Shown: positions 1 to 9,299 of the stretch, piece after piece
How positions within the stretch are numbered: position 1 is the stretch's first letter
How the letters are laid out: the number at the start of each line of letters is the position of its first letter
Assembly: GCA_018712435.1 (NCBI GenBank)
Contig: DVGZ01000026.1
Span: 1 to 64,000, forward strand
Length of the DNA: 64,000 nt
Direction: 5' to 3'
DNA from: Candidatus Caccousia avicola
GTDB taxonomy: Bacteria; Bacillota; Clostridia; Oscillospirales; Acutalibacteraceae
Position numbers and translations under genes: made by a program
The notes under the pieces: model-generated
Seen by the model: the letters and a program-made list of their open reading frames with translations, nothing else
What the model was told of the DNA's origin: nothing
The model's database searches: none

Positions 1-2
1 AG

Positions 3-125
3 AGTGTTAACTTTATTGCTCAGGTGGAAGGAACCGGAACGGTTCGTGGAATTTCATTGGAGACGTTATTTAAAATTGCACAGGTTTTAAATGTTGCACC
101 TTCCAAGCTTCTGGAAGATGATTGA
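3..125 (+). CDS. XRE-family HTH regulator, C-terminal fragment
   Basis: The window opens inside this gene; 40 codons remain before TGA at 123-125. The visible end (RGISLETLFKIAQVLNVAPSKLLED) is the last helix pair of a Cro/C1-type helix-turn-helix domain: the pattern 'sL.TL.kIA.aL.v.ps.Ll' is typical of HTH_3 proteins. Because the protein stops right after the DNA-binding domain, it is probably a small single-domain regulator of about 70-100 residues. Its target and N-terminus are not visible. It is followed at once by a strong hairpin terminator shared with the convergent redox gene. Confidence 0.7.
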   Translation, partial: SVNFIAQVEGTGTVRGISLETLFKIAQVLNVAPSKLLEDD

Positions 126-147
126 CTGCAATGAATGTCTGAACGAT

Positions 148-207
148 AAAATGGGAGTGCTGTCACCAAATTGAATTTGGTGCGGCACTCCCATTTGTTA
201 GTTTTTT
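148..207. terminator. Bidirectional intrinsic terminator
   Basis: The arms AAATGGGAGTGC (from 148) and GCACTCCCATTT (to 196) pair almost perfectly around an inner CACCAAATT/AATTTGGTG stem. A T-run follows on the + strand (from 202) and a T-rich stretch lies on the other side. It sits between two convergent genes and would end both transcripts. Confidence 0.8.
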
Positions 208-1534
208 ACTTGGACACATCAAGCGCCTGCTGAATGACATCCTGCATGACGCTTTTCGAGACAGCGCCGGGAATATAGCCCAGAACGCCGCCCTCCTTGT
301 CAATCAAAAATGTGGTGGGGAAGGAATTGATATAGAAGTACTCGAATAACTCGCCGGTTTCGTCCATCAGAACGGGATAGGTATACCCGTTTTCCTGGAG
401 GAAGGCTGCAATTTCTTCTGCTTTTTGGCTGTCCTGGCTGTAGGAAGCCTTGTCGGAAGCGGGATTGGCAACACCGAGAATCACAACCTCCTCTTCGTTC
501 AAACCGTATTCCTGATACAGCGCTTCAATATCCGGCATTTCCTGTTTGCAGTAGCCGCACCAGGTCGTCCAGAAGTTGAGGAAAACCACTTTTCCCTTGT
601 AGTCGCGCAGGTTGTGCGTGTTTCCATATTGATCCACAACGCTGACGTCGGGAACAGGCACAGTTTCGGTATTTTCTTCGTTCTGTGAACTGCTTTCTGA
701 GGATGCGCTGCTTTCCGTTTGCGAAGCGGTTTCGTCCGTCGAGACTGTACTTTCTGTGCTCGAAACGGCGGAGGAAGTGGTGCTGGTACCGCCTCCGGCG
801 GCTCCGCCGAAGCTGGACAGATAGCCGGTCAAGCTGTTCATCCAGCCGGTAATCATCATGATACCCATAAAGATCATGAGCACACCGCCGATTTTCGCGG
901 TGTAAGCCACAGCTTTACGGTGCTTGCGGAAGAAATCCAGCAAGCTTCCCGTGAACAGGCCCACCGCAAGAAACGGGATAACAAAGCCCAGCGTATACAC
1001 GCCGATCAGCAGAAATCCAGCGGCGGAGGAAGTGGCCGAAGAAGCCATGATCAGCACAGAAGCCAAAGCTGGCCCCACGCAGGGAGTCCAGGCGAAGCTA
1101 AACGTAAAGCCGAGCAAAAGGGCGGTGAGGGGATTCATCGCCAGCTTGCTGAGGTTAAACGGAAGCCGCTGCTCCTGGCTGAGCGTTTTGGACTGAAACA
1201 CGCCGAGCTGGAGCAGGCCGAACAAAATTACAATCACGCCGCCGATGATGGCGAACAGCCGCTGATTTCCGCTGAAAAAGCGGCCGACAGCGGTGAAGCC
1301 GAGTCCAAGAAGGAAAAAAGTGAAGCTGATTCCCAGCACAAAAAACAGCGTATTCAGAAAAACGGTTTTTCGCCGGTAACGCACAGTGCCTGTCTCGTCG
1401 ACCGTGCGGGTACCTCCTGCCAGATAGCTGATATACAGCGGGACAAGCGGGAGGACACAGGGGGAAAAGAAGCTCAAAATGCCCTGTAAAAAAACGGTGA
1501 GTGCGGGAACGCCGACAGTAACGTCAAAACCCAT
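206..1534 (-). CDS. CcdA-TlpA fusion, membrane thiol-disulfide reductase
   Basis: 442 residues with two modules. Residues 1-235 form a CcdA/DsbD-beta-type domain with about six membrane segments and the paired cysteines expected for electron transfer across the membrane (C26 in SFFSPCVLPL, C152 in FAWTPCVGPAL). A low-complexity Ser/Thr/Glu linker (about 250-290) leads to an extracytoplasmic TlpA/ResA thioredoxin domain with the active site WCGYC (C326, C329). The family passes reducing equivalents from cytosolic thioredoxin to extracytoplasmic partners; here donor and acceptor are joined in one chain. The physiological substrate cannot be told from context, as no cytochrome c genes are nearby. 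It is transcribed alone and ends at a shared terminator. Confidence 0.9.
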   Translation of the reverse strand: MGFDVTVGVPALTVFLQGILSFFSPCVLPLVPLYISYLAGGTRTVDETGTVRYRRKTVFLNTLFFVLGISFTFFLLGLGFTAVGRFFSGNQRLFAIIGGVIVILFGLLQLGVFQSKTLSQEQRLPFNLSKLAMNPLTALLLGFTFSFAWTPCVGPALASVLIMASSATSSAAGFLLIGVYTLGFVIPFLAVGLFTGSLLDFFRKHRKAVAYTAKIGGVLMIFMGIMMITGWMNSLTGYLSSFGGAAGGGTSTTSSAVSSTESTVSTDETASQTESSASSESSSQNEENTETVPVPDVSVVDQYGNTHNLRDYKGKVVFLNFWTTWCGYCKQEMPDIEALYQEYGLNEEEVVILGVANPASDKASYSQDSQKAEEIAAFLQENGYTYPVLMDETGELFEYFYINSFPTTFLIDKEGGVLGYIPGAVSKSVMQDVIQQALDVSK

Positions 1535-1639
1535 AAGCGGTATTTCCTTTCCATCGTTTTTTGAAACGGAACCCTTCCGTTCCTTTTTTGTACGCTTTAT
1601 CCTACCCTATTTTCACCCAAAAGTAAAGTGACCAGCTCA

Positions 1640-1963
1640 CCAGGCTGAGCCTGGACGCAGATCGCGCAATCGGCCTTCGGCCTCCCGGCGTGGCGGAAAA
1701 AAGCGCGGTCTTTGCTTTCGGCTTCGCCCCGCAAAGCCCGCTTGCCCGGTGTCCCGCGCTGTTTCCATGGAGAGTATAGGGAGCTTGGCTATCGTTTTGG
1801 CTGAGCCTGGACACAAGTCGCGCAACCAGGCTGAGCCTGGACGCAGATCGCGCAATCGGCCTTCGGCCTCCCGGCATGGCGGAAAAAAGCGCAGTCTTTG
1901 CTTTCGGCTTCGCCCCGCAAAGCCCGCTTGCCCGGTGTCCCGCGCTGTTTCCACGGAGAGCAT
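1640..1963. repeat. Tandem direct repeat, about 135 bp, two copies, with palindromic cores
   Basis: Two near-identical blocks start at 1640 and 1826 (offset 186) and run to about 1775 and 1961; they differ at only a few bases. Each begins with the perfect palindrome CCAGGCTGAGCCTGG, and a third partial copy (GGCTGAGCCTGGAC) starts at 1799. The blocks also contain small inverted repeats such as GGCCTTCGGCC. Open frames across them are short, lie on both strands and look unlike any protein I know, so I treat the stretch as non-coding. This explains most of the gap between the CcdA-TlpA gene and clpB. The same palindrome recurs at 23443. Confidence 0.85.
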
Positions 1964-1981
1964 GGGACGCGTTGCAGAAAT

Positions 1982-2030
1982 AGCCCCTTTCCGGCAGGAA
2001 TGACCTGCGGAAAGGGGCTGTTTCTTATTT
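1982..2030. terminator. Intrinsic terminator downstream of clpB
   Basis: A 16-17 bp stem, AGCCCCTTTCCGGCAGG with CCTGCGGAAAGGGGCT, surrounds an AATGA loop. The + side is followed by a T-rich tail to about 2030. It lies directly after the clpB stop (2032) on the minus strand, where its U-tract is weaker. Confidence 0.65.
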
Positions 2031-2031
2031 T

Positions 2032-4662
2032 TTATTTTGTATTGACCATCTCAGCGGGGAGGACGGTGTGGAGAGTGAGTTCACCGTTTTCAGCATCCAC
2101 CACGATATGCGTGCGGGGCATCGGATCGTCGCGAATGATCAGCTTTGCGATCAGCGTTTCGACGTGGCTTTGCAGATACCGTTTGAGCGGACGCGCGCCG
2201 TATACGGGATCGAAGCCTTGCTCCACAATCAGATCCTTCGCGGCCTCGGTGAGTTCCACCGTCAGCTGCTTTTCTTCCAGACGGCGCTGCAAGTCGCGGA
2301 TCATCAGGTCGACAATGGAGAAGATTTCCTCGCGGCGCAGCGGTTTGTAGAATACAATCTCGTCAAGACGGTTCAGGAACTCAGGACGGAACTGCTGTTT
2401 GAGCAGAGCCTGTACATGTTCCCGTGCCTCAGGATTGATTTCGCCGTTGTCGCCAATGCCGTCCAGAATAATCTGGGAGCCAAGGTTCGACGTGAGAATG
2501 ATGATTGTATTCTTGAAGTCGACGGTGCGGCCCTGGCTGTCGGTGATGCGTCCGTCGTCCAGAACCTGAAGCAGGACGTTGAACACATCGGGATGCGCCT
2601 TTTCCACTTCGTCAAACAGAACCACACAGTACGGATGACGGCGCACAGCCTCGGTCAGCTGGCCGCCCTCCTCGTAGCCCACATATCCGGGAGGCGCTCC
2701 GATCAGGCGGGACACGGAGTATTTCTCCATGTACTCCGTCATGTCGATGCGCACCATGTTCTTTTCGTCGTCAAACAGCGCCTGTGCCAAAGCTTTGGCC
2801 AGCTCCGTCTTGCCAACGCCGGTAGGGCCAAGGAAAAGGAAGGAACCGATCGGGCGATCGGGATCCTGGATGCCCGCGCGCGAACGCAGGATGGCGTCCG
2901 CCACGCGATCTACCGCTTCATCCTGCCCGATCACGCGCTCATGCAGAATATCCGGCAGACGCAGCAGCTTTTCGCGCTCGCCCTCCATCAAACGGCTGAC
3001 GGGGATTCCCGTCCAGCGGCCGATGATTCGGGCAATTTCTTCTTCCGTCACACGGTCACGCAGCAGGGAGCCGGACTTCTGGCCCTCCTCCGCGATCCGC
3101 TCCTCCTCCTGCAATTCTTTCGTCAAAGCAGGGAGCTTGCCGTATTTCAATTCGGCGGCCTTGTTCAGATCGTAGGTGCGCTCTGCTTTTTCGATTTCGG
3201 CATTTGTCGCCTCGATCTCACTGCGCAGCTTCTGCACCTTGCCGATCGCGTCCTTCTCGTTTTCCCATTTGGCCTTCATCTCGTTGAATTGCGAACGAAG
3301 CTCTGCCATTTCCTTCTGGATTTCGGCCAGATGCTCCTGAGAAAGGTGGTCCGTCTCTTTTTTCAGAGCGGCTTCCTCAATCTCATACTGCATAATCCGG
3401 CGGGAAATTTCATCCAGCTCGGTCGGCATGGAATCGATCTCGGTCCGCACCATGGCGCACGCTTCATCCACCAGGTCGATGGCTTTATCCGGCAGGAAAC
3501 GGTCGGTAATATACCGGTTAGACAGGGTGGCCGCCGCGATCAATGCCTGATCCTGGATTTTGACGCCGTGAAAGACCTCATAGCGCTCTTTCAGGCCGCG
3601 CAGGATGGAAATGGTATCGGCTACAGTCGGCTCGTCCACCATGACAGGCTGGAAGCGGCGTTCCAGAGCAGCGTCCTTTTCGATATACTTGTGATACTCG
3701 TCAAGCGTGGTAGCGCCGATGCAGTGCAGCTCGCCGCGTGCCAGCATCGGTTTGAGGAGGTTGCCCGCGTCCATGCTGCCTTCGGTTTTGCCCGCGCCGA
3801 CGATCGTGTGCAACTCGTCGATAAAGAGGATGATCTGTCCCTCGGACTTTTTTACCTCGTTGAGAACGGCTTTCAGACGCTCCTCGAATTCGCCGCGGAA
3901 TTTTGCGCCCGCGATCAGAGCGCCCATATCAAGCGAAAACAGCTTGCGATTTTTGAGGTTGTTCGGCACGTCTCCGCGCACAATGCGAAGTGCGAGCCCC
4001 TCCGCGATAGCCGTTTTGCCGACGCCGGGTTCGCCGATCAGCACGGGGTTATTTTTCGTTTTGCGGGAAAGAATCCGAATGACGTTGCGGATCTCCGAGT
4101 CACGCCCAATCACCGGGTCGAGCTTCTGGTTGCGGGCAAGCTGCACCAGATCCTGCGCGTATTTCGTCAGTGCGTCATACGTCTCCTCCGGCGTGTCGCT
4201 CGTCACACGCGTGTTGCCGCGGACGGCGGAGAGAGCGGAGAGGAATTTGTTTTTGTCGATACCAAAGGTACGGAACACCTCGCGCAGCCCCTGGTTGGCA
4301 TGTTCAAGCAGAGACAGGAAAATGTGCTCCACGCTGACATACTCGTCTTTCATCCGGTCGGCCTGCTGTTCGGCTTCGGAAAGGGCGCGGTCCACATCGC
4401 CGGACACATAGATTTTTCCCGGCTCACGGCCCGGACCGGTTACGCCGGGCATTTTGTCAATCCGGTTTTCCAGCTCACGCTGGAGAGCGGCGGGATCAAC
4501 CTCCATTTTCTTCATCAGCTGAGGGATCAGGCCGTTTTCCTGTTCCAGCAGGGCGGCAAGCAGATGTTCCTGCTCGATCTGCATGCTGTTGTGCCGCAGC
4601 GCCAGGTTCTGCACCTCCTGGATGGCTTCCAGGGATTTCTGTGTAAACTTTTGAGCGTTCAT
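2032..4662 (-). CDS. clpB: ATP-dependent disaggregase ClpB
   Basis: 876 residues, the normal ClpB length. The order is a Clp N-domain (about 1-145), AAA+ domain 1 with Walker [10 protein letters not shown] at 210-218, a long coiled-coil middle domain (about 400-530, rich in Glu/Lys/Gln) that separates ClpB from shorter ClpC/ClpX proteins, and AAA+ domain 2 with Walker [10 protein letters not shown] and the C-terminal D2-small domain. With DnaK it pulls polypeptides from aggregates after heat stress. The start is backed by AAGGAG eight bases upstream. The CIRCE element ahead implies HrcA repression. It is a single-gene unit. Confidence 0.98.
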   Translation of the reverse strand: MNAQKFTQKSLEAIQEVQNLALRHNSMQIEQEHLLAALLEQENGLIPQLMKKMEVDPAALQRELENRIDKMPGVTGPGREPGKIYVSGDVDRALSEAEQQADRMKDEYVSVEHIFLSLLEHANQGLREVFRTFGIDKNKFLSALSAVRGNTRVTSDTPEETYDALTKYAQDLVQLARNQKLDPVIGRDSEIRNVIRILSRKTKNNPVLIGEPGVGKTAIAEGLALRIVRGDVPNNLKNRKLFSLDMGALIAGAKFRGEFEERLKAVLNEVKKSEGQIILFIDELHTIVGAGKTEGSMDAGNLLKPMLARGELHCIGATTLDEYHKYIEKDAALERRFQPVMVDEPTVADTISILRGLKERYEVFHGVKIQDQALIAAATLSNRYITDRFLPDKAIDLVDEACAMVRTEIDSMPTELDEISRRIMQYEIEEAALKKETDHLSQEHLAEIQKEMAELRSQFNEMKAKWENEKDAIGKVQKLRSEIEATNAEIEKAERTYDLNKAAELKYGKLPALTKELQEEERIAEEGQKSGSLLRDRVTEEEIARIIGRWTGIPVSRLMEGEREKLLRLPDILHERVIGQDEAVDRVADAILRSRAGIQDPDRPIGSFLFLGPTGVGKTELAKALAQALFDDEKNMVRIDMTEYMEKYSVSRLIGAPPGYVGYEEGGQLTEAVRRHPYCVVLFDEVEKAHPDVFNVLLQVLDDGRITDSQGRTVDFKNTIIILTSNLGSQIILDGIGDNGEINPEAREHVQALLKQQFRPEFLNRLDEIVFYKPLRREEIFSIVDLMIRDLQRRLEEKQLTVELTEAAKDLIVEQGFDPVYGARPLKRYLQSHVETLIAKLIIRDDPMPRTHIVVDAENGELTLHTVLPAEMVNTK

Positions 4663-4714
4663 CGAATCACTCCTTGCATAAAAAGTCGATATAATCGGGC
4701 TTTTGTCATCGTTT

Positions 4715-4741
4715 TTAGCACTCGTTATCTTTAAGTGCTAA
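4715..4741. promoter_or_regulatory. CIRCE operator (HrcA site) upstream of clpB
   Basis: TTAGCACTC (4715-4723), nine spacer bases, AAGTGCTAA (4733-4741). This matches the CIRCE consensus TTAGCACTC-N9-GAGTGCTAA at 17 of 18 positions. It lies 53 bp upstream of the clpB ATG. CIRCE normally controls groE and dnaK operons, so clpB joins the HrcA regulon here. Confidence 0.93.
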
Positions 4742-4830
4742 AACTAGAATAGAGGATATTTATGTCGGAATTATGAACGCTGCGTGAATCGTGTGAAAAC
4801 TTTCGAAAAAAGAAAGGCGTTGTCGTGATA

Positions 4831-4880
4831 AAAAAGAACCGGTCTCCTGTAAGCGTGAGCAGCTTTCAGAAAGACCGGTT
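4831..4880 (-). terminator. Intrinsic terminator after the dehydrogenase gene
   Basis: AACCGGTCT (4837-4845) pairs with AGACCGGTT (4872-4880) across a loop that can itself fold. On the minus strand the hairpin is followed by a U-rich tail (complement of 4831-4836), 40 bp past the dehydrogenase stop. Confidence 0.7.
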
Positions 4881-4919
4881 GTTTTCGGATACAGAAAGAG
4901 ATGTTTTCTTGTGTGCCTG

Positions 4920-5882
4920 TTATGGGCGGGACCGCAGATAACCGGTGGAGCGATCCACCAGATTGGTTGGGGTGCCGCCAAGCGCGAAAATCCGCACATT
5001 TTCCAGACAGATAGAGAAAATGCGCTGGCGGGTAATGGCGAAATGCCGTCCGCCTGAAATGTGCGGGGTAATGATGCAGTTTGGTTCCTTCCACAGCGGG
5101 TGGTCGGGCGGGAGCGGCTCCGGGGCCGTCACATCAAGCCCGGCTCCTCCCAGATGACCGGAACGCAGAGCGTCCAGCAGATCGTCCGTTACCACGGCGG
5201 AACCGCGTCCGGCGTTGAGCAGGATGCTGCCCGGCTTCATCAGGGAAAGACGGCGGGCGTCCATCAGACCGGCGGTTTGCGGCGTTTCCGGAAGGGAGAG
5301 GGCGACAACGTCGGCCAGAGGGAGAAGCTCGTCCAGCTGTTCAAAGCGATAAAGCTCTTTCACAAATTCGGGTTTTCTCCGCGCGGTGCGGCATACGCCG
5401 ATCACTGTGCCGCCGAGCGCGTAAAAGCGCCGGGCATATTCGCCGCCGATGTCTCCCATGCCGACCGAGAGGGCTACCGAGCCCGCAACGCTGCGCACAG
5501 GCCCTTCATCCCGCCAAAGCCTCTGCTTCTGATTGTCATGGTAGGCCGGAAGCCGAAGAAACAAAGACATGGTGTAGGCGATCAGATACTCCGCGATCCC
5601 CGGTCCATAGCTGCCGGTGGCACACGCAAGCTGAGCGCCCGCCGGAAGCACACCGGGAGCGGCATATTGATTTGCACCGGAGCTTTCCAGCTGCAACAGG
5701 CGCAGACGGCCCGCGCGCCGCAGCAGAGCGGGGGGAGGATTTCCCACAATCATGTCGGCTTCCCCGATCCGGTTTTCCAGCTCCTCCGGAGAGGGAAAGG
5801 AAACACGGCAAAGCGGCGCCGCCGCGCAGAGTTTTTGCTTTTCTTCCTCTGAAAAAGGAGCGATGACGAAGATTTGTTCCAT
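4920..5882 (-). CDS. D-isomer-specific 2-hydroxyacid dehydrogenase family protein
   Basis: 320 residues. It has the bilobed fold signature: an N-terminal substrate half, an NAD-binding Rossmann segment with GMGDIGGEYARRFYALG in mid-protein, then NAGRGSAVVTDDLLDAL (catalytic Arg), the GAGLDVTAPEPLP region (catalytic Glu) and IITPHISGG (catalytic His). These are the three catalytic positions of the D-lactate / phosphoglycerate dehydrogenase superfamily. The exact 2-keto or 2-hydroxy acid cannot be read from sequence; glyoxylate, hydroxypyruvate and related acids are all possible. It follows yitT by 17 bp and is probably cotranscribed with it, ending at the terminator near 4850. Confidence 0.88.
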   Translation of the reverse strand: MEQIFVIAPFSEEEKQKLCAAAPLCRVSFPSPEELENRIGEADMIVGNPPPALLRRAGRLRLLQLESSGANQYAAPGVLPAGAQLACATGSYGPGIAEYLIAYTMSLFLRLPAYHDNQKQRLWRDEGPVRSVAGSVALSVGMGDIGGEYARRFYALGGTVIGVCRTARRKPEFVKELYRFEQLDELLPLADVVALSLPETPQTAGLMDARRLSLMKPGSILLNAGRGSAVVTDDLLDALRSGHLGGAGLDVTAPEPLPPDHPLWKEPNCIITPHISGGRHFAITRQRIFSICLENVRIFALGGTPTNLVDRSTGYLRSRP

Positions 5883-5899
5883 CGAATCCGCCTCCCCAA

Positions 5900-6751
5900 T
5901 TAGCGTTGAAATCCTTTTCCGATAATCTCGCTGGTATTGGTGATGAGAATGAACGCGCCCGGCTCATTTTCACGGATAAACCGGCGCAGAGCCACGGCTT
6001 GATAGGGTTTGAGCACCGTGAGAACCACATAATTGTGGTTATGGCTGAACGCGCCGTGGGCTTCAAACACGGTAGCGCTGCGGTGCAGCGTCTCCGTGAT
6101 AAAGGTGCAGATCCGGTCGGGACTGCTGCACACGACGTTGAAGGATTTGCACAGGTTGATGCTTTCGATCACATTGTCAACGACCAGAGACTTTGAGATC
6201 AGGCCGAGCAGAGAGAAGAGCGCTGTTTTCATATCAAATACAAAGAAGGCGGTCAGTGTGATCAAGAGATCGCTCAGCAGCAAAGCACGTCCGATATCGA
6301 CGCTTGTGTATTTGCGCAGGATCATCGCCACAATGTCTGTGCCGCCGCTTGACGCTCCGATGTTGAACAGCACGGCGGAACCAAATCCCGGAAGAAGGAC
6401 GGCGAAAATCAGTTCCAGCAAAGGCTCGTCCGTCAAGGGAGCGGACAGGGGCGCAATCTGGTCGAGCAGGGAAAGGGATACGGAAAGCAGCGTGCTGGAA
6501 TAGACCGTCCGTATGCCGAATCCGCGTCCCAGGAAAAGGAAGCCCAGGATCAAAAGCAGGGCGTTGATGATAAAGTTGATTGCGGAGGGGGAGAGAGGGA
6601 TGAAGGGGCTGAGCACAACGGAGAGACCGCTGACGCCGCCGAACGTGAAATTGTTTGGGAATTTGAAGTAGTAAATGCCGATTGCCATGCAAAGGGTGCT
6701 GATGGTGATCAGGAAATACTCAAACAAAACTTTTTTCCATGTGTTTTTCAT
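5900..6751 (-). CDS. YitT family membrane protein (DUF161 + DUF2179)
   Basis: 283 residues. The N-terminal two thirds hold about five hydrophobic segments with the YitT signatures NNFTFGGVSGLSVVL and NIGASSGGTDIVAMIL. The last 80 residues form the soluble DUF2179 domain (HNYVVLTVLKPYQAVALRRFI, ending in ITNTSEIIGKGF). The family is widespread in Bacillota; its transport role is unproven. It is the first gene of a two-gene unit with the 2-hydroxyacid dehydrogenase and diverges from the methyltransferase gene. Confidence 0.9.
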   Translation of the reverse strand: MKNTWKKVLFEYFLITISTLCMAIGIYYFKFPNNFTFGGVSGLSVVLSPFIPLSPSAINFIINALLLILGFLFLGRGFGIRTVYSSTLLSVSLSLLDQIAPLSAPLTDEPLLELIFAVLLPGFGSAVLFNIGASSGGTDIVAMILRKYTSVDIGRALLLSDLLITLTAFFVFDMKTALFSLLGLISKSLVVDNVIESINLCKSFNVVCSSPDRICTFITETLHRSATVFEAHGAFSHNHNYVVLTVLKPYQAVALRRFIRENEPGAFILITNTSEIIGKGFQR

Positions 6752-6872
6752 TGCCGCACACTCCCAGCTCCCTGCGGCCTGCGGTCCGGTTCCGGCTGGC
6801 CCGTGCCGTTCCGCGGCCGAAAGGAATTTCTGCTTTCATTGTACCCAAAAAAACATGGAAAGGCAAGTGTGA

Positions 6873-6901
6873 TTGCATTCCCCTGCGCTTTGTGATATAA
6901 A
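6873..6901 (+). promoter_or_regulatory. Sigma-A promoter for the TrmH-type gene
   Basis: TTGCAT (6873-6878), a 17-base spacer and TATAAA (6896-6901). It lies 78 bp before the start codon in the divergent intergenic region. Confidence 0.6.
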
Positions 6902-6978
6902 AAGAAAAAGAACAGCGTTCGGCGGAAGACGAGCGAAGGGGGAATGTTTCCCCGCGGAAAGGAACGGTTGGAAAGGCA

Positions 6979-7812
6979 ATGAAAAAGATTTATTCCAAAA
7001 ATGCCCAGTATCAAAAATTTGAAGTGCTTCAGACCAACCGCAACAAGCGGTATAAATATGGGGAATTTCTGGTGGAGGGTGTGCGGAATCTCAACGAAGC
7101 GGTGAGAAGCGGATGGGAAATTTCCTCGCTTCTCTACACCGACGAGGTTCCGCTTTCCCAGTGGGCCAGGGATTTTCTGGCGCAGGTCAAAACAGAGGAA
7201 AACTATGTGCTGACCCGGGAGCTGATGCAGGAGCTCAGCCGCAAGGAGGACACCTCCGAGCTGATGGCGGTGGTCAAGATGCGCGACGACAGCTTTGCAT
7301 CTCTGCGGCTGCGCGAAAATCCTCTCCTGGTGGTGTTTGACCGTCCCTCCAACCGGGGAAATCTCGGCACGCTGATCCGCTCCTGCGACGCTTTGGGGGC
7401 GGATGCCCTGCTGGTGACGGGCCATGCCGTGGATCTGTACGATCCCGAAGTGATTACTTCGGGAATGGGTTCCTTTTTCCGTCTCCCGTCCATCCGGCTG
7501 ACGGATAACGCACAGATGCAGGAGGTCATTGCCTCCCTGCGCGCGCGGTATCCCGGTTTTCATGTCATTGCCACCACGGCGCATAAGAAAACGCCGGTGT
7601 ATGAGGAAAAACTGGACGGGCCCTGCATGATACTGGTGGGAAATGAGACGGAAGGACTCTGCAAAAGCTTTTATGAAATGGCGGATACGATGGTTTCGAT
7701 TCCAATGGCTCCCAGCTCCTCCGCTTCTTCTTTCAATGTGGCCTGCGCGGCTACCGTGATTCTGTATGAGGTGATCCGGCAGAGAGGGCTGGCGGGGAAT
7801 TCCGGCTGGTAA
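6979..7812 (+). CDS. TrmH/SpoU family RNA 2'-O-methyltransferase
   Basis: 277 residues. An N-terminal substrate-binding segment (about 1-100, starting with KNAQYQKFEVLQTNRNKR) is followed by a SPOUT trefoil-knot domain. The three family motifs are visible: FDRPSNRGNLGTLIRSCDAL, MILVGNETEGL, and the knot IPMAPSSSASSFNVACAATVIL. The enzyme would methylate a ribose in tRNA or 23S rRNA using S-adenosylmethionine; the exact nucleotide is not predictable. It is monocistronic, with its own promoter at 6873 and a weak hairpin terminator after the stop. Confidence 0.9.
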   Translation: MKKIYSKNAQYQKFEVLQTNRNKRYKYGEFLVEGVRNLNEAVRSGWEISSLLYTDEVPLSQWARDFLAQVKTEENYVLTRELMQELSRKEDTSELMAVVKMRDDSFASLRLRENPLLVVFDRPSNRGNLGTLIRSCDALGADALLVTGHAVDLYDPEVITSGMGSFFRLPSIRLTDNAQMQEVIASLRARYPGFHVIATTAHKKTPVYEEKLDGPCMILVGNETEGLCKSFYEMADTMVSIPMAPSSSASSFNVACAATVILYEVIRQRGLAGNSGW

Positions 7813-7823
7813 ATTTTCGGGAT

Positions 7824-7856
7824 GGGTAAACCTTTCGGGTTTAGCCTTGTTTTTGT
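7824..7856 (+). terminator. Weak intrinsic terminator after the methyltransferase gene
   Basis: GG(G)TAAACC pairs with GGTTTA(G)CC around a short loop at 7824-7846, followed by a T-rich run to about 7856. Confidence 0.55.
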
Positions 7857-7936
7857 TGGTTAAGACAGAATTTTTGGTCTTATTTTATAACTTGTATCAG
7901 AAAAATAGGGAGATTCTGTAAACTTTAGAATTCTAC

Positions 7937-7992
7937 TTGCGGTTTTTCCTTGGAAATGTTATACTGAGATCAGTAATTTGTTTATCGTTAAA
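7937..7992 (+). promoter_or_regulatory. Promoter and LacI-type operator of the xylan-locus regulator
   Basis: TTGCGG (7937-7942), 17 bases, then an extended -10 TG-T-TATACT (7957-7965). Just downstream, about +9 to +20, lies the near-palindrome TTTATCGTTAAA (7981-7992), centred on CG as in LacI-family operators. The same 12-mer in inverse orientation occurs at 9345-9356. This suggests autorepression by the adjacent regulator. Confidence 0.65.
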
Positions 7993-8030
7993 CCTTCCTT
8001 TATTTTCAAACGAGGGATGGTGGAAGCCAA

Positions 8031-9086
8031 ATGGTGACGCTAAAGGAGATTGCGCGGGAATGCAATGTTTCCGCGACAACGGTGTCCAACATTTTAAATG
8101 GAAAACCCAAGGTGAGCGAAGCGACCCGGCAAAAAGTCATGCAGGTGGTGAAAAAGCGCGGGTACCAGCCGAACTATGTCGCCCAGGGCCTGCGCAATCA
8201 GCGCACAAGGACGATCGCCGTGATTGCGGAGGATATCGGACAGTTCACCACGCCGGGGATTATTGAAAGTGTGATGGCCCGGTTTGAGTCGGAGGGGTAT
8301 CACACCATTTTGTGGAACCTGCGTCTGTATGCCAGATGGAGCGCATCCTGGTATAACAATGAGCAGGCGTACCGCTCGATTTTGAACCCTGTTTTGCAGG
8401 AGCTGCGCTCCATCAAGGTGGAGGGTGTGATTTACGTCGCGGGTCACGCGCGCCTGATTCACTGCACCACACAGGATTATGAGGTGCCGATGATCATGGC
8501 CTACGCATATCCGGATTTGCCGGGGATCCCAAGCGTCACCATTGATGAGGAAAAGAGCGGATACGATATGGTGAAGTATCTGCTTTCCATGGGGCACCAG
8601 CGGATAGGCTTTATCGGTGGTCGTGCCAACAACATTCATACCCAGAAGCGTTTGTATGGAGCGCAGAGGGCGATGTTTGAAAGCCATGTTCCGTATAACC
8701 CGGAATGGGTACGGTATGGCGACTGGTTCCGTCATTCCGGCTACGAGGAAGCAGGCCCTTTGGTGCAGGCCGGTGTCACGGCGATTTTCTGCATGGCCGA
8801 TCGCATGGCGGGCGGCGTTTATGATTATCTGGAGGAAAAAGGGCTGCGTGCGGGGGAGGATATCTCCGTCACCGGGTTTGACAATCAGGATTTGTCGGAA
8901 TATTGCCGTCCGGCCCTCACCACGATGGATTTGCCGCTGACGGAGATAGGAAACCGTGCATCGCTTTTGCTGCTGGAACGGCTCAAGGAACGGGAAACCG
9001 GGACGGAGCCGCAGAAAGCGGCGGAAAATATCTCAATCCCGTGTACCTTGGTGGAAAGAAAGTCGGTAAAACGATTGACCATATAA
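8031..9086 (+). CDS. LacI-family transcriptional regulator of the xylan locus
   Basis: 351 residues. The N-terminal LacI helix-turn-helix (LKEIARECNVSATTVSNILNGKPKVSEATR, about residues 3-32) is followed by the hinge and a periplasmic-binding-protein-like effector domain (about 60-340) with GFIGG and SVTGFDNQDLSEYCRPALTT, both standard family positions. The effector is unknown; a xylose or arabinose oligomer is the contextual guess. Near-identical operator-like sites lie in its own promoter and in the promoter of the broken importer operon, which would make it the local repressor. A terminator separates it from that operon. Confidence 0.93.
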   Translation: MVTLKEIARECNVSATTVSNILNGKPKVSEATRQKVMQVVKKRGYQPNYVAQGLRNQRTRTIAVIAEDIGQFTTPGIIESVMARFESEGYHTILWNLRLYARWSASWYNNEQAYRSILNPVLQELRSIKVEGVIYVAGHARLIHCTTQDYEVPMIMAYAYPDLPGIPSVTIDEEKSGYDMVKYLLSMGHQRIGFIGGRANNIHTQKRLYGAQRAMFESHVPYNPEWVRYGDWFRHSGYEEAGPLVQAGVTAIFCMADRMAGGVYDYLEEKGLRAGEDISVTGFDNQDLSEYCRPALTTMDLPLTEIGNRASLLLLERLKERETGTEPQKAAENISIPCTLVERKSVKRLTI

Positions 9087-9109
9087 TTTTGTGAGTTGTA
9101 GCTTTTAAC

Positions 9110-9140
9110 GGCCGCAGGCGATTTTCCTGCGGCTTTTTTA
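9110..9140 (+). terminator. Intrinsic terminator of the LacI gene
   Basis: GCCGCAGG and CCTGCGGC pair around a GCGATTTT-type loop, followed by seven T residues. Confidence 0.85.
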
Positions 9141-9299
9141 TTTCTTTTTTCGCCTTTTTCTTTTGCTGGTTTTTCAAAGTAAATCAGAATAGTTAAACGT
9201 TGAACGGATTAAAAACAGAGAAAAAAGAGGTTTTTTATAGGAAAAATGCTAGGCTTAAAGTAAAAATCCAATAAAATATAATTATTTTTTAAAAAATTA
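9141..9299. other. AT-rich upstream region without a gene
   Basis: Between the LacI terminator and the consensus promoter the sequence is strongly AT-rich with A and T tracts (for example 9270-9299), which may act as an UP element. Apart from TTAAACGTTGAA near 9192, which resembles an imperfect operator, I see nothing in it. Confidence 0.5.

Noticed and set aside
1602-2350. Several short frames in the tandem repeat patch
   Set aside because: They arise from the repeated GC-rich sequence on both strands and lack starts with ribosome sites.
2068-4734. 888-codon frame on the + strand antisense to clpB
   Set aside because: A shadow of the clpB codon pattern; its product has no recognizable domain and no ribosome site.
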